DNA from: CAVSWT01 sp963731745 | GTDB taxonomy: Bacteria; Bacteroidota; Ignavibacteria; Ignavibacteriales; Ignavibacteriaceae | NCBI GenBank assembly: GCA_963731745.1 | Contig: CAVSWT010000013.1 | Span: 1-64,000, forward strand | Length of the DNA: 64,000 bases | Reading direction: 5' to 3' | Shown: positions 43,282-51,725 of the stretch, in pieces | Layout: the number at the start of each line of letters is the position of its first letter | How positions within the stretch are numbered: position 1 is the stretch's first letter | Notes under the pieces: model-generated | The model's database searches: none | Seen by the model: only the letters and a program-made list of their open reading frames with translations | What the model was told of the DNA's origin: nothing | Position numbers and translations under genes: made by a program

Positions 43282-45021
43282 CTATTTGTATCTCCAGCTT
43301 GTTAAATCAGCGCCAAGCGGAGCATTACTTGAAATTCTTTCCATAATTTTAGGAACATACATTTGATTATATCTTAATCTTGAAAATGCATTCGGAAGTG
43401 AATGGTCGCCGTTCCAGCAATGTTCGGCACGATCTCCATAATCTATTTCTCCGGCATAGTAAGGGTCGCTGGTACTTTCTAGAAAATCTTGCATTAAATA
43501 AACTGCATTATTTAAATAGTATGTATCCATTGAACCGACATAAATATGAATTTTACCCTCTAATTTTTTACCAATCTTTTTCCAATCTCTTTTAAGAATG
43601 TAGCATAAATCATAATTCTCTTTCCAATATTCTGCTACTTCATGATTTATCTCTCCCGTTTGTTTATTCCAAATTCTTTTTGGATAACCATCTTCTCCCA
43701 TTGGCGAAAAAACTGCTTCCCAAATGTCCCATTGTTCTCCCGATCTGTTTTTATCACCAAAAGCCAATTCAAAATAATTGCTTGATTTCATAGTTGCTTT
43801 TACATGCCCTAAATAATCCCTAATCGCCGGCCGTTCAATTTTCACCCAATCGCCTTTTGTGTAATAAGCATTTTCATCTTCATAAATATTTACTATTGTA
43901 TATGCTCTAAAATCTATTGGATCCGGGCAAGATGCGAAACATCCGTTGTATTCATCAGGATAAAATATTTGCGTCGCAAGTGCTTCCCAGCCCCCAGTGG
44001 AACCTCCATATAAAAATCGTGACCATGATTCACCAATGCATCTAAATTTTTTTTCAATGAAAGGAATTAATTCATAATTTATCGCATCGCCGTAGGGACC
44101 TAAATTAGCAGAGTTAACTGCATATGAATCGTCATAGTACGGATTTGAATGTTGTATTTCTATTATCACAAATCTTGGGAAATCAGGTGCAATCCATTCT
44201 TTATAAAATCTAAACGCATATTCTTGTTCATAATTATTATACTCATCCATTTGAAATCGCTCGTTGTTTATTTCCGGCTGCATAGTATCTGGTGGTGCCT
44301 CACTAAATCCGCCAAACGTGTGAGTAAAATGACCATGAAAAACCATCAATGGATATTTTGCTTCGGGATGATTTTCAAAATCTTTCGGAAGAAGAATATT
44401 TGCTCCAAGATAAACCGGCTTTCCCCAAAACTTTGATAACAATTCGCTTTTTAGTCTTACATGTTTGATATATTTAGTTTCTATTGGTTCAGGAATGGGC
44501 GCAATTTTATTATTGATTAAAACTTTAAAAGTCTGAGATTTGGTTCTATCAATAAATATTTTTTTTACTGAACTATAAATGTTTCCAGGTTTAATATTCC
44601 ATCTTTGGCCTTCCCCCAAACTTGTTGGAAGCTTTACAACTTTACCATTTGAAAGATTATAATCTTCATAAATATTAATTACGGCTTGAACTAAATATTC
44701 ACCGGACGGAACTTCAGATAATTTATTTAACGGATATCCAAAAGCACTATCATTTATGACAGCAGCGGTTCCGACGGAAAGCTTTTCAATATTTATCCCA
44801 AATACTTGCTGAGTGTTTGGCCATTCACTTATTTGAAATCGCGGCTCATTGGTGCTGTCTTTAGAAATTATTAATATCAATCTACCATCTATCGGCTCAT
44901 TATAAATCGATTCAGAAAATGAAATTGAAAACTTTAAAGATTCAATTTTTTTTTGAGGGAAATTAGATGAGGTACAAAATAAAATGAAGCCTAAGGTTAC
45001 ACTAACAATCCAACTCTTCAT
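43282..45021 (-). CDS. exported esterase-like alpha/beta hydrolase
   Basis: 579 residues with a signal peptide (MKSWIVSVTLGFILFCTSSN). An N-terminal beta domain (~30-215: KFSISFSESIYNEPIDGRLI, GNIYSSVKKIFID) precedes a PF00756-like esterase domain: YPLMVFHGHFTHTFGG, FVIIEIQHSNPYYDDSYAVN, nucleophile YGGSTGGWEALATQIF (G-x-S-x-G) and the His region RAEHCWNGDHSLPNAFSRLR. Similar to large periplasmic esterases of Bacteroidota. Likely substrate is acylated sugars or peptides, not determinable here. It is followed by a DUF2721 gene on the same strand. Confidence 0.78.
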   Translation of the reverse strand: MKSWIVSVTLGFILFCTSSNFPQKKIESLKFSISFSESIYNEPIDGRLILIISKDSTNEPRFQISEWPNTQQVFGINIEKLSVGTAAVINDSAFGYPLNKLSEVPSGEYLVQAVINIYEDYNLSNGKVVKLPTSLGEGQRWNIKPGNIYSSVKKIFIDRTKSQTFKVLINNKIAPIPEPIETKYIKHVRLKSELLSKFWGKPVYLGANILLPKDFENHPEAKYPLMVFHGHFTHTFGGFSEAPPDTMQPEINNERFQMDEYNNYEQEYAFRFYKEWIAPDFPRFVIIEIQHSNPYYDDSYAVNSANLGPYGDAINYELIPFIEKKFRCIGESWSRFLYGGSTGGWEALATQIFYPDEYNGCFASCPDPIDFRAYTIVNIYEDENAYYTKGDWVKIERPAIRDYLGHVKATMKSSNYFELAFGDKNRSGEQWDIWEAVFSPMGEDGYPKRIWNKQTGEINHEVAEYWKENYDLCYILKRDWKKIGKKLEGKIHIYVGSMDTYYLNNAVYLMQDFLESTSDPYYAGEIDYGDRAEHCWNGDHSLPNAFSRLRYNQMYVPKIMERISSNAPLGADLTSWRYK

Positions 45022-45054
45022 ACAATCTCCGTCGAATTGATAAAATAATTTTTC

Positions 45055-46203
45055 CTATCTTAGCCAGTAACCAACAGCAACTCCAATGAAAGTAGCAAAA
45101 GCATAACCCAGTGTTCCGCATAAAATTGCGGGGATGACCAATGCATCCCATTTTTTTGCAACGGCCATAGCAGCAGCAGTCGTAGGGCCTCCCATATTGG
45201 CATTTGATGCAATTAGAATTTCTGCAAGATCAAGCTTGAAGATTTTTCCCGCGGTCATAATAAAAACTAAGTGCGTTAATAAAATTAATCCTGCAAATAG
45301 AAATAGAATCGGCCCAACCTTAATAACAACCATTATATTTGCACTGGCACCAATTGCTGCAAAAAATACTTGCATTAACATTGTTCCTATTTTATCAGCT
45401 CCTTTTATTTTTCCAAATTGCCTGGGAAACATAGTGGCAGTGGCAACAACCAAAGCGGTAATTATCAATATACCAATTCCATTTATTCCTGATAAATCAG
45501 CTAATGCAAATCCTACTGCACATATAGCCAATGCAATCATTAAGGATTTTGATAAATCCATCAATCCCAATTTATTTGCATCTTCAATTTCATTATTTAA
45601 TGAAATATCATTTTCAGAAATGTTTTCAGCATGTTTGGTAATGAAAAATTTATTTAAAAATTTAACTGAAGGAATTGCAAATAAAACTATAAAATATACA
45701 GTCATTACCAAATTGTCTGCTGCGACTCCAGCAGAAAGTAATTCGCCGGATTTAAGCTGAAGCGCCGCCGCGGTTGCGACATAATTCATTGATCCGCCGA
45801 TGTAAGTTGAACAGAAAATCCCGGCAAGTTTCCAGCCTTCTATCCCAAGATTAATAATATAGTATGAAAGGAAAGTTCCTATTACGGTTCCAACAGCACC
45901 AAAGGCAAAGGCTATTAAAGTTGGTCCAGCTTCTTTAATTATTTTTCTTAAATCTGCTTTAAATAATAAAAGAGGAATTGCCAGTGGGACAAGATATGAC
46001 CAAACTATATCATATGTAGGTGCATCAGTTGGAATGATGGAAAAATTGGAGAGTACGAAGGTTCCCAAAATTGAAATTACAACAGCAGAAAGTTTTGATC
46101 CCCATTTTGTTTTTTCGGCCCAAAGTCCAAACCAGGCGACAAAAAACAATATTGCCCAGAGCGCCCAATGATTGTCCGGTGATATTAATACTGATTCAAA
46201 CAA
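45055..46203 (-). CDS. DUF819 family membrane transporter-like protein
   Basis: 382 residues with about ten membrane helices. DUF819 (YjcL-like) marks: NHWALWAILFFVAWFGLWAE, KLSAVVISILGTFVLSNF, YLVPLAIPLLLFKADLRKII, FCSTYIGGSMNYVATAAALQ and IASNANMGGPTTAAAMAVAK. Probably an ion or small-solute transporter, substrate unknown. It lies 33 bases ahead of the esterase gene on the same strand, so they may be cotranscribed. A 208-residue plus-strand frame inside it is an antisense shadow. Confidence 0.82.
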   Translation of the reverse strand: MFESVLISPDNHWALWAILFFVAWFGLWAEKTKWGSKLSAVVISILGTFVLSNFSIIPTDAPTYDIVWSYLVPLAIPLLLFKADLRKIIKEAGPTLIAFAFGAVGTVIGTFLSYYIINLGIEGWKLAGIFCSTYIGGSMNYVATAAALQLKSGELLSAGVAADNLVMTVYFIVLFAIPSVKFLNKFFITKHAENISENDISLNNEIEDANKLGLMDLSKSLMIALAICAVGFALADLSGINGIGILIITALVVATATMFPRQFGKIKGADKIGTMLMQVFFAAIGASANIMVVIKVGPILFLFAGLILLTHLVFIMTAGKIFKLDLAEILIASNANMGGPTTAAAMAVAKKWDALVIPAILCGTLGYAFATFIGVAVGYWLR

Positions 46204-46228
46204 ATAATTGATTCCTATTTATAAAATT

Positions 46229-47167
46229 TCAATCAATGATTTCAGCTTCACTTTTACCAAAAAAATATTTAATGGCACTTCCACTTTTTTTAATTACATT
46301 ATCAATTTTTTCTTTTGGTGTTTTAATAATTCTTTCTCTAATTATTTCTACTAAATCGTTCACTATAAATTTAGTTGTGGCTATTATGGTTTGCGTTGAT
46401 GGATAAAGATCGCGGTCAGAATTAATGAAAATGAATTTACAATAGTTTTCAGTAATAATTGAAACACGGGTAAGAAGCGCTGCATTAACAAAACCATCAG
46501 CAAGCGAACCTAAAATTTTACTTGCAAAAGGAATGCTTTTCATACTTTCAGTTCCAAGTTTCGAAAATATTTCCTGTGCCGCATATTCAGCACCTTCTGA
46601 GCCGCCAATAGCTATTGAGTAATACACTTTTTTAGCAATTACAAATAAATCTTTATTCGTTACTCTTCCCTGGTAAAGAATAAATATTTCTTTTATAAGG
46701 TTGACGCTTGAAGATAAAATTAATATTGCATCTATAAACCCGTTTTGAGAAATGCTTGTAGTATAAAAAAGTTTTGATACAAATTTCTTTCTGATAACCT
46801 GGGCTTCTATTCCTAAAAACAAGATAATTTTATTATGGCTTTGTTCGTCGTAATTGATGCCGTTAAAATCAAAATTTGATTTTATTAAAAATTTATTCTT
46901 CCTAAAATTATCTATTCTTAACTTTAATAATTCGGGAATCTTCTCTTTATCTTTTACAGGAGCATATCTTTTGGGAATTCTTAATATTTGGTATATGGGA
47001 ATGAATGCGAAATAAATTAAAAAAACTATAATTAATGCAAGTGTAAGATAACCAAGATATGGATGAATGGATTGTGTAAATTTATATAAATCAACTAACT
47101 CTTTAAATACTATATAAAGCAGAATAAAGGATAAAAAGAATATTATTTTTTTTATAGTCTTTATCAT
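46229..47167 (-). CDS. DUF697/YcjF-like membrane protein
   Basis: 312 residues. Two N-terminal membrane helices (IIFFLSFILLYIVFKEL, YLTLALIIVFLIYFAFIPIY), a cytoplasmic stretch, then a DUF697-type region (FYTTSISQNGFIDAILILSS, VNLIKEIFILYQGRVTNKDL, GFVNAALLTRVSIITENYCK). Related proteins occur beside GTPases such as YcjX, but none is adjacent. Function unknown. The C-terminus is basic and soluble. Confidence 0.65.
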   Translation of the reverse strand: MIKTIKKIIFFLSFILLYIVFKELVDLYKFTQSIHPYLGYLTLALIIVFLIYFAFIPIYQILRIPKRYAPVKDKEKIPELLKLRIDNFRKNKFLIKSNFDFNGINYDEQSHNKIILFLGIEAQVIRKKFVSKLFYTTSISQNGFIDAILILSSSVNLIKEIFILYQGRVTNKDLFVIAKKVYYSIAIGGSEGAEYAAQEIFSKLGTESMKSIPFASKILGSLADGFVNAALLTRVSIITENYCKFIFINSDRDLYPSTQTIIATTKFIVNDLVEIIRERIIKTPKEKIDNVIKKSGSAIKYFFGKSEAEIID

Positions 47168-47225
47168 TAGAATGAAAAATTTATTGTTTCAAACTTTAAG
47201 CTGAAAAATATTTCATTTACTTTGC

Positions 47226-48170
47226 TCAGATTAAACCGCTTTGTTTCAAAATATATAATCCTAGCGTTATAGTAACGATGGAAAATAATGTAGTGAGTAA
47301 CAAAATATTACCGGCTAAGCGGCTATTTAAACCCATAGCATCTGCCATTATAAAGCTTGCAATAGCAGTCGGACAGCCGAACAGAATAAAAATTATTCCC
47401 AAATCACTATTAACAAAACCCAATTCATAAGCAGCAATTGAAGCTGCTAAAGGGATGATAACAATTTTTATCAAAGTTGATGTAAATGCCAAAGTTGAAA
47501 CTTTTTTAAAATCACTGAACCGCATAAATCCGCCTAACCCGAGCAAAGCAAGCGGGAGTGCTAACGCGGCTAGATAATCAACTGTCTTAAATATAACATT
47601 TGACAGCGGAATTGAAAAATAAGAAAATATAAATCCGACAAGCACAGCAATGATTAAAGGATTTTTTAGGATCTCATAAAATGTGTGCTTATAGTTTAAA
47701 CTTCTTTCAACCCTTACAGGCAGTGTTAACGCAATAACAGATAAAACATTGTATAAAGGAATTGTAAAACCCAAAACCAATGCGGCTTTAGATAAAGTAC
47801 TGGTACCGTAAACGTTGGAAATTAATGCAAGGCCCACAATCGCAAAATTCCCCCTAAAGCTGCCCTGGATATACACTCCCCTATCTTTGCCTTCTTTTAT
47901 AAATGGTTTAGAAAAAATCCAAACCAATAAAAAAGATATTATTGTGCCTGCGTAGACAAAAATGATTATCTTAAAATCAAGCACCTGGGTTAAACTAAGT
48001 TTTGCAACTTCAGTAAAAATTAGGGCAGGCAAAGCAACAGTAAAAACAACTTTTGAACTTAAGCTTATAAACTCATCATTTATTAATCCGATTCTTCTTA
48101 AAAAATAACCGAGAATGATTATTAAAAATACGGGGGTAACCAGCCCAAGAATTAAAAGTAGATTTTGCAT
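47226..48170 (-). CDS. AEC family (auxin efflux carrier-like) transporter
   Basis: 314 residues, ten membrane helices in the 5 + 5 pattern of AEC/BASS-fold carriers: LVTPVFLIIILGYFLRRIGL, SSKVVFTVALPALIFTEVAK, GNFAIVGLALISNVYG, LALPLALLGLGGFMRFSDF and FGCPTAIASFIMADAMG. Bacterial members export or import organic acids such as malate or malonate. Substrate unassigned. Same strand as its neighbours, 58 bases ahead of the DUF697-like gene. Confidence 0.85.
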   Translation of the reverse strand: MQNLLLILGLVTPVFLIIILGYFLRRIGLINDEFISLSSKVVFTVALPALIFTEVAKLSLTQVLDFKIIIFVYAGTIISFLLVWIFSKPFIKEGKDRGVYIQGSFRGNFAIVGLALISNVYGTSTLSKAALVLGFTIPLYNVLSVIALTLPVRVERSLNYKHTFYEILKNPLIIAVLVGFIFSYFSIPLSNVIFKTVDYLAALALPLALLGLGGFMRFSDFKKVSTLAFTSTLIKIVIIPLAASIAAYELGFVNSDLGIIFILFGCPTAIASFIMADAMGLNSRLAGNILLLTTLFSIVTITLGLYILKQSGLI

Positions 48171-48239
48171 TGATAAAATTCTCTTAGGAATAGATTAATA
48201 CGATATTTTATTTTTAAGTGTGCAGTTAAATGGTAAAAT

Positions 48240-48827
48240 TTATTCAACGAAAACTTTATTATAATCTTCCCTTGTCATTCCGTATTGATAAACATTCACT
48301 AATTGTTCGGTAAAAGTTAGATGATCTTTAGGCATCATTCCTTCTTGATGAAATCCAAACCGTTCAGCTAATTTAATACTTCTTTCGTTGGAAGTAATAA
48401 CCCGAAGATAGAGGCGGTTTAACTTTAAAATATTAAAACCAAATTTTATCATTGCTTCCATTGCCTCTTTCATTAATCCCTTTCCTTCAAACTCATACGA
48501 AATAAAATAAGCTAATTCACCACGAGGGATTCTCCAATCTATATCCTTAATGCTTATATGCCCAATGCATTGATTAGTTTTTTTTAACCAGATACCAAAT
48601 GCAAACGATTGTTTTTGTTTCCATTCGAAAATTTTGTCCCTTAAATAATTTTCTGATGCGATTTCGTCTGTTGTGCTTGATAAAATTATGGGAAAACTTT
48701 CTTTAAGTCTTTCTGTGTTTTTCTTGATAAGATCAAAAAATATTTTTCCTTCACCTTCAACATAATTTCTTAAATTGGTGCTTTCGGTTTCGATTTTGGA
48801 AGGAGTAAAGTGAGGAATATTATTCAT
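48240..48827 (-). CDS. GNAT family N-acetyltransferase (RimJ/RimL-like)
   Basis: 195 residues. Acetyl-CoA-site motif A appears as YFISYEFEGKGLMKEAMEAM, with IGHISIKDIDWRIPRGELAY before it and LNRLYLRVITSNERSIKLAE plus RFGFHQEGMM after it, the order usual for ribosomal-protein or antibiotic acetyltransferases of the RimJ type. Acceptor unknown. Confidence 0.85.
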   Translation of the reverse strand: MNNIPHFTPSKIETESTNLRNYVEGEGKIFFDLIKKNTERLKESFPIILSSTTDEIASENYLRDKIFEWKQKQSFAFGIWLKKTNQCIGHISIKDIDWRIPRGELAYFISYEFEGKGLMKEAMEAMIKFGFNILKLNRLYLRVITSNERSIKLAERFGFHQEGMMPKDHLTFTEQLVNVYQYGMTREDYNKVFVE

Positions 48828-48863
48828 AGATATTCACCAGGTGAATTTTGTAAGGGGAATAAT

Positions 48864-49190
48864 TTAATTATAATAATCTATTTTGCATCCGCATCCATCC
48901 CACATTTTTTCATAAACATCAATTCTTTTTGTTAAAAATATTTCTGCTTCTTCTATGTTTTTAAAGCACCGTAAAGCTAATTCATTTTTAGAGGTGATTT
49001 CTTGAAATAATATCCAACCATTAATATTTAAAATTCTCACTTTATCATTTATCACCGTGTCTTTTTCAATAAGAATTTTAGAAAATGATAACACTTCCGG
49101 CAGCAAAGAAATATCGAGAATAATTAGCTTAACTTCCGAAAGTTTGTTTAAAAAATCTTCTTTTCGAAATTCAATATCCTTGCTCTGCAT
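48864..49190 (-). CDS. hypothetical protein
   Basis: 108 residues with no recognised family. An alternating beta/alpha pattern (VKLIILDISLLPEVLSFSKI, DKVRILNINGWILFQE) ends in a short Cys motif WDGCGCKIDYYN. No signal peptide. 24 bases downstream of the DUF2269-like gene on the same strand. Confidence 0.5.
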   Translation of the reverse strand: MQSKDIEFRKEDFLNKLSEVKLIILDISLLPEVLSFSKILIEKDTVINDKVRILNINGWILFQEITSKNELALRCFKNIEEAEIFLTKRIDVYEKMWDGCGCKIDYYN

Positions 49191-49214
49191 ATATATTATA
49201 ATTTATTATAGTAC

Positions 49215-49685
49215 CTAAATACCCGGTATTGATGGTTTAATAACCATTAGAATTACCGCGATCACCGGAGCGATTAAAGCAATTGTTCCCCAAGAGTCCC
49301 ATTGATCGGCAAGTTTTTTATATTCATCCCAATTAAATTTTGATTCATCACTTGCTAAGGCATAAATTTTCTTTTGAAGTGGAACAACTTTGGCCATAAA
49401 TACCGCCCCGGAAACAATAAATAAAATCAGCGACCAAAATATCCATCCAGTTGTAAGTATATTATAATATCCGCCGGCTGTACCTAATCCAAATATCAAT
49501 AAAATGCCAACGCTCGGCATTGTAAAAATTCTATCTGCTTTTATGATGCCTTTAAAAGTGAATGCAATTATTCTTGCGTCTTTCGATTTTTGCGCGTACA
49601 TTTTCCAGAATACTCCAACACTTATATTTCCGATAAAAATAATTGCTGCAAAAACATGTATTAGTTTTAAAATTAGATAAGTCAT
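49215..49685 (-). CDS. DUF2269-like integral membrane protein
   Basis: 156 residues with four membrane helices: LILKLIHVFAAIIFIGNISV, MPSVGILLIFGLGTAGGYYN, GWIFWSLILFIVSGAVFMAK and WGTIALIAPVIAVILMVIK. The N-terminal K-L-I-H-V-x-A-A-I-x-F-I-G-N pattern is that of DUF2269. Function unknown. Confidence 0.75.
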   Translation of the reverse strand: MTYLILKLIHVFAAIIFIGNISVGVFWKMYAQKSKDARIIAFTFKGIIKADRIFTMPSVGILLIFGLGTAGGYYNILTTGWIFWSLILFIVSGAVFMAKVVPLQKKIYALASDESKFNWDEYKKLADQWDSWGTIALIAPVIAVILMVIKPSIPGI

Positions 49686-49814
49686 TTTTTTGCCTGGTAT
49701 GATTAAAAGAATAATTAGTGGTTTAAAATAAAAAATTATTGGTTAAGTGTTATACTAACATCAAATAAAAATAATTTAATTATCACTTAATACAATATTT
49801 GATTATGATATCTA

Positions 49815-51524
49815 TTAATTTTTCATTTCACGTTTTACAACAGGGACAAATTCTTTGGGGCGCCCTAATTTAGGCATGCCGAGTAATTCTCTTGCGCGGT
49901 CTAAAGAATCATCAATGTTTCCAAATATATTTTCTTCGCCGATTTTGTCAAGCAAACCATATTGAGTTATTGCATATAATGGCTGAGTATGAACTCCGGA
50001 TAGAATTAAATGTATTCCGGCCTTTTTGCTTTCTTGAAATAGCTCATTTAATAAATTCAATCCAGTCGCATCTACAGCGGGAACATCTCTCATCCTGATT
50101 ATTCTAACTTTCGGAGATTTTTCAATTGATCTCATTGTATCAGTAAATTTGTGAGCGGCACCAAAGAAAAATGGACCGTCAATTTCATAAATTTCAACTT
50201 CATCAGGTACGTCTTTATTTATTACTGCATTGAGATCTACTTTTTCTTCTTCATCTTTAAGTTCTCTTTTAACAACTCCAACATTTGAAACTTCAGACAT
50301 TCTTCGCATGAATAAAACAACAGCCAACACCATCCCTATTTCAATCGCAACAGTTAAATCAAAAATTACCGTTAAGCTGAATGTCGTTAGAAGAACAACG
50401 ATATCACTTTTAGGACTTTTCAATAATTGTTTGAATACCCTGTATTCACTCATATTAAAAGCGACCATAATTAATATTGCAGCCAGTGCAGCCATTGGGA
50501 TTAATTTTGCCCAACTGCCCAAAACAATCATAATTAACAAAAGAGTAATTGCGTGCACAATTCCTGCTATAGGGGTTCTTCCGCCATTTTTAACATTTGT
50601 AGCAGTTCTTGCAATTGCGCCGGTAACCGGAATGCCGCCGAAAAGTGGAGATAAAATATTCGCGACTCCTTGAGCAACTAATTCCATATTTGATTTATGC
50701 TTTCCGCCAATCATTCCATCGGAAACAACTGCTGAGAGCAATGCTTCAATGGCAGCGAGGATAGCAATGGTAGTTGCGGGCATTATTAAATTTTTAATTG
50801 TTGCTAGATTGAAATATGGAATTGAGGGCAAAGGAATCTTAGATGGAATATCGCCAAATCTTGACTGAATTGTTTCAACATTTAAGTGAAAATATTGAAC
50901 AGCGAATGTGGCTAATAAAATTGCAACAATGCTTCCGGGAATTTTTCGTGATATTTTTGGCCACAGTATAATTATCAGTAATGACGAAAGCCCGATTAAA
51001 AATGTTTCTATATTTATAGAATTAAAATTCTTAAAATAAAACTCCCACTTTTGAAAAAAATCTGCCGGTACTGATCCAATTTGCAAACCAAAAAAATCTT
51101 TTATTTGGCTGGAAAAAATTACAACTGCAATACCGCTTGTAAAACCAACTACAACAGGATATGGGATAAATTTTATCATCGAACCAAACTGAGCAAATCC
51201 CATAATAATTAAAATTACTCCAGCCATTAAAGTTGCAATCATTAAGCCTTCTGTTCCGTATTGCTGAACTATCCCATAAACAATAATAATAAAAGCGCCG
51301 GTTGGCCCGCCGATTTGAACACGGCTGCCGCCTAAAAATGAAACAACAAATCCGCCGATTATAGCAGTAATTATTCCCTTCTCGGGTGTTACTCCGGAGG
51401 CTATGCCAAATGCGATAGCTAATGGTAATGCAACTATTCCTACAAGAATACCTGCGGTTAAATCATTTACTAATTGTTTCTTAGTTATGCTTTTATATAT
51501 GACAAATAATTTCGGCTTAAACAT
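49815..51524 (-). CDS. SulP family anion transporter with STAS domain
   Basis: 569 residues. The SLC26/SulP transport core (~10-400) begins LVNDLTAGILVGIVALPLAI and includes GGSRVQIGGPTGAFIIIVYG, GFTSGIAVVIFSSQIKDFFG and GGIPVTGAIARTATNVKNGG. A C-terminal STAS domain (~445-550) carries RDVPAVDATGLNLLNELFQE, the D-A-T/S-G site seen in SulP STAS regulators. It transports sulfate, bicarbonate or another anion by an elevator mechanism. The substrate cannot be read. The start has no strong ribosome site. Confidence 0.92.
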   Translation of the reverse strand: MFKPKLFVIYKSITKKQLVNDLTAGILVGIVALPLAIAFGIASGVTPEKGIITAIIGGFVVSFLGGSRVQIGGPTGAFIIIVYGIVQQYGTEGLMIATLMAGVILIIMGFAQFGSMIKFIPYPVVVGFTSGIAVVIFSSQIKDFFGLQIGSVPADFFQKWEFYFKNFNSINIETFLIGLSSLLIIILWPKISRKIPGSIVAILLATFAVQYFHLNVETIQSRFGDIPSKIPLPSIPYFNLATIKNLIMPATTIAILAAIEALLSAVVSDGMIGGKHKSNMELVAQGVANILSPLFGGIPVTGAIARTATNVKNGGRTPIAGIVHAITLLLIMIVLGSWAKLIPMAALAAILIMVAFNMSEYRVFKQLLKSPKSDIVVLLTTFSLTVIFDLTVAIEIGMVLAVVLFMRRMSEVSNVGVVKRELKDEEEKVDLNAVINKDVPDEVEIYEIDGPFFFGAAHKFTDTMRSIEKSPKVRIIRMRDVPAVDATGLNLLNELFQESKKAGIHLILSGVHTQPLYAITQYGLLDKIGEENIFGNIDDSLDRARELLGMPKLGRPKEFVPVVKREMKN

Positions 51525-51677
51525 GTTGTACGTGCAATTCCTTTAATTTAAAGTGAAGAAACATACACTTGATTAAAATCATTTCCAATATCTAAAACCC
51601 TGAAACGAAAAAACCTAAAAAATATTTTTATAGATTAATTATTTGATAAGAGTTTAAGAAATGTTTTAAAATTAAAA

Positions 51678-51697
51678 AGGGAAGCTGATGCTTCCCT
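51678..51697 (-). terminator. rho-independent terminator of the repeat-containing T9SS gene
   Basis: AGGGAAGC, loop ATCA on the minus strand, GCTTCCCT, then TTTTTAATTTT. It lies about 30 bases beyond the stop codon. Confidence 0.8.
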
Positions 51698-51725
51698 AAA
51701 TAATTTTTTTGAATTTTGTTAAAGT

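Noticed and set aside
45134..45760. 208-residue plus-strand open frame
   Set aside because: Exactly antisense to the DUF819 membrane protein. Its Ile/Ala-rich composition is what the complement of hydrophobic codons gives, and there is no ribosome site.
50230..50673. 147-residue plus-strand frame inside the SulP gene
   Set aside because: Antisense shadow of a clear transporter; composition follows the complement.
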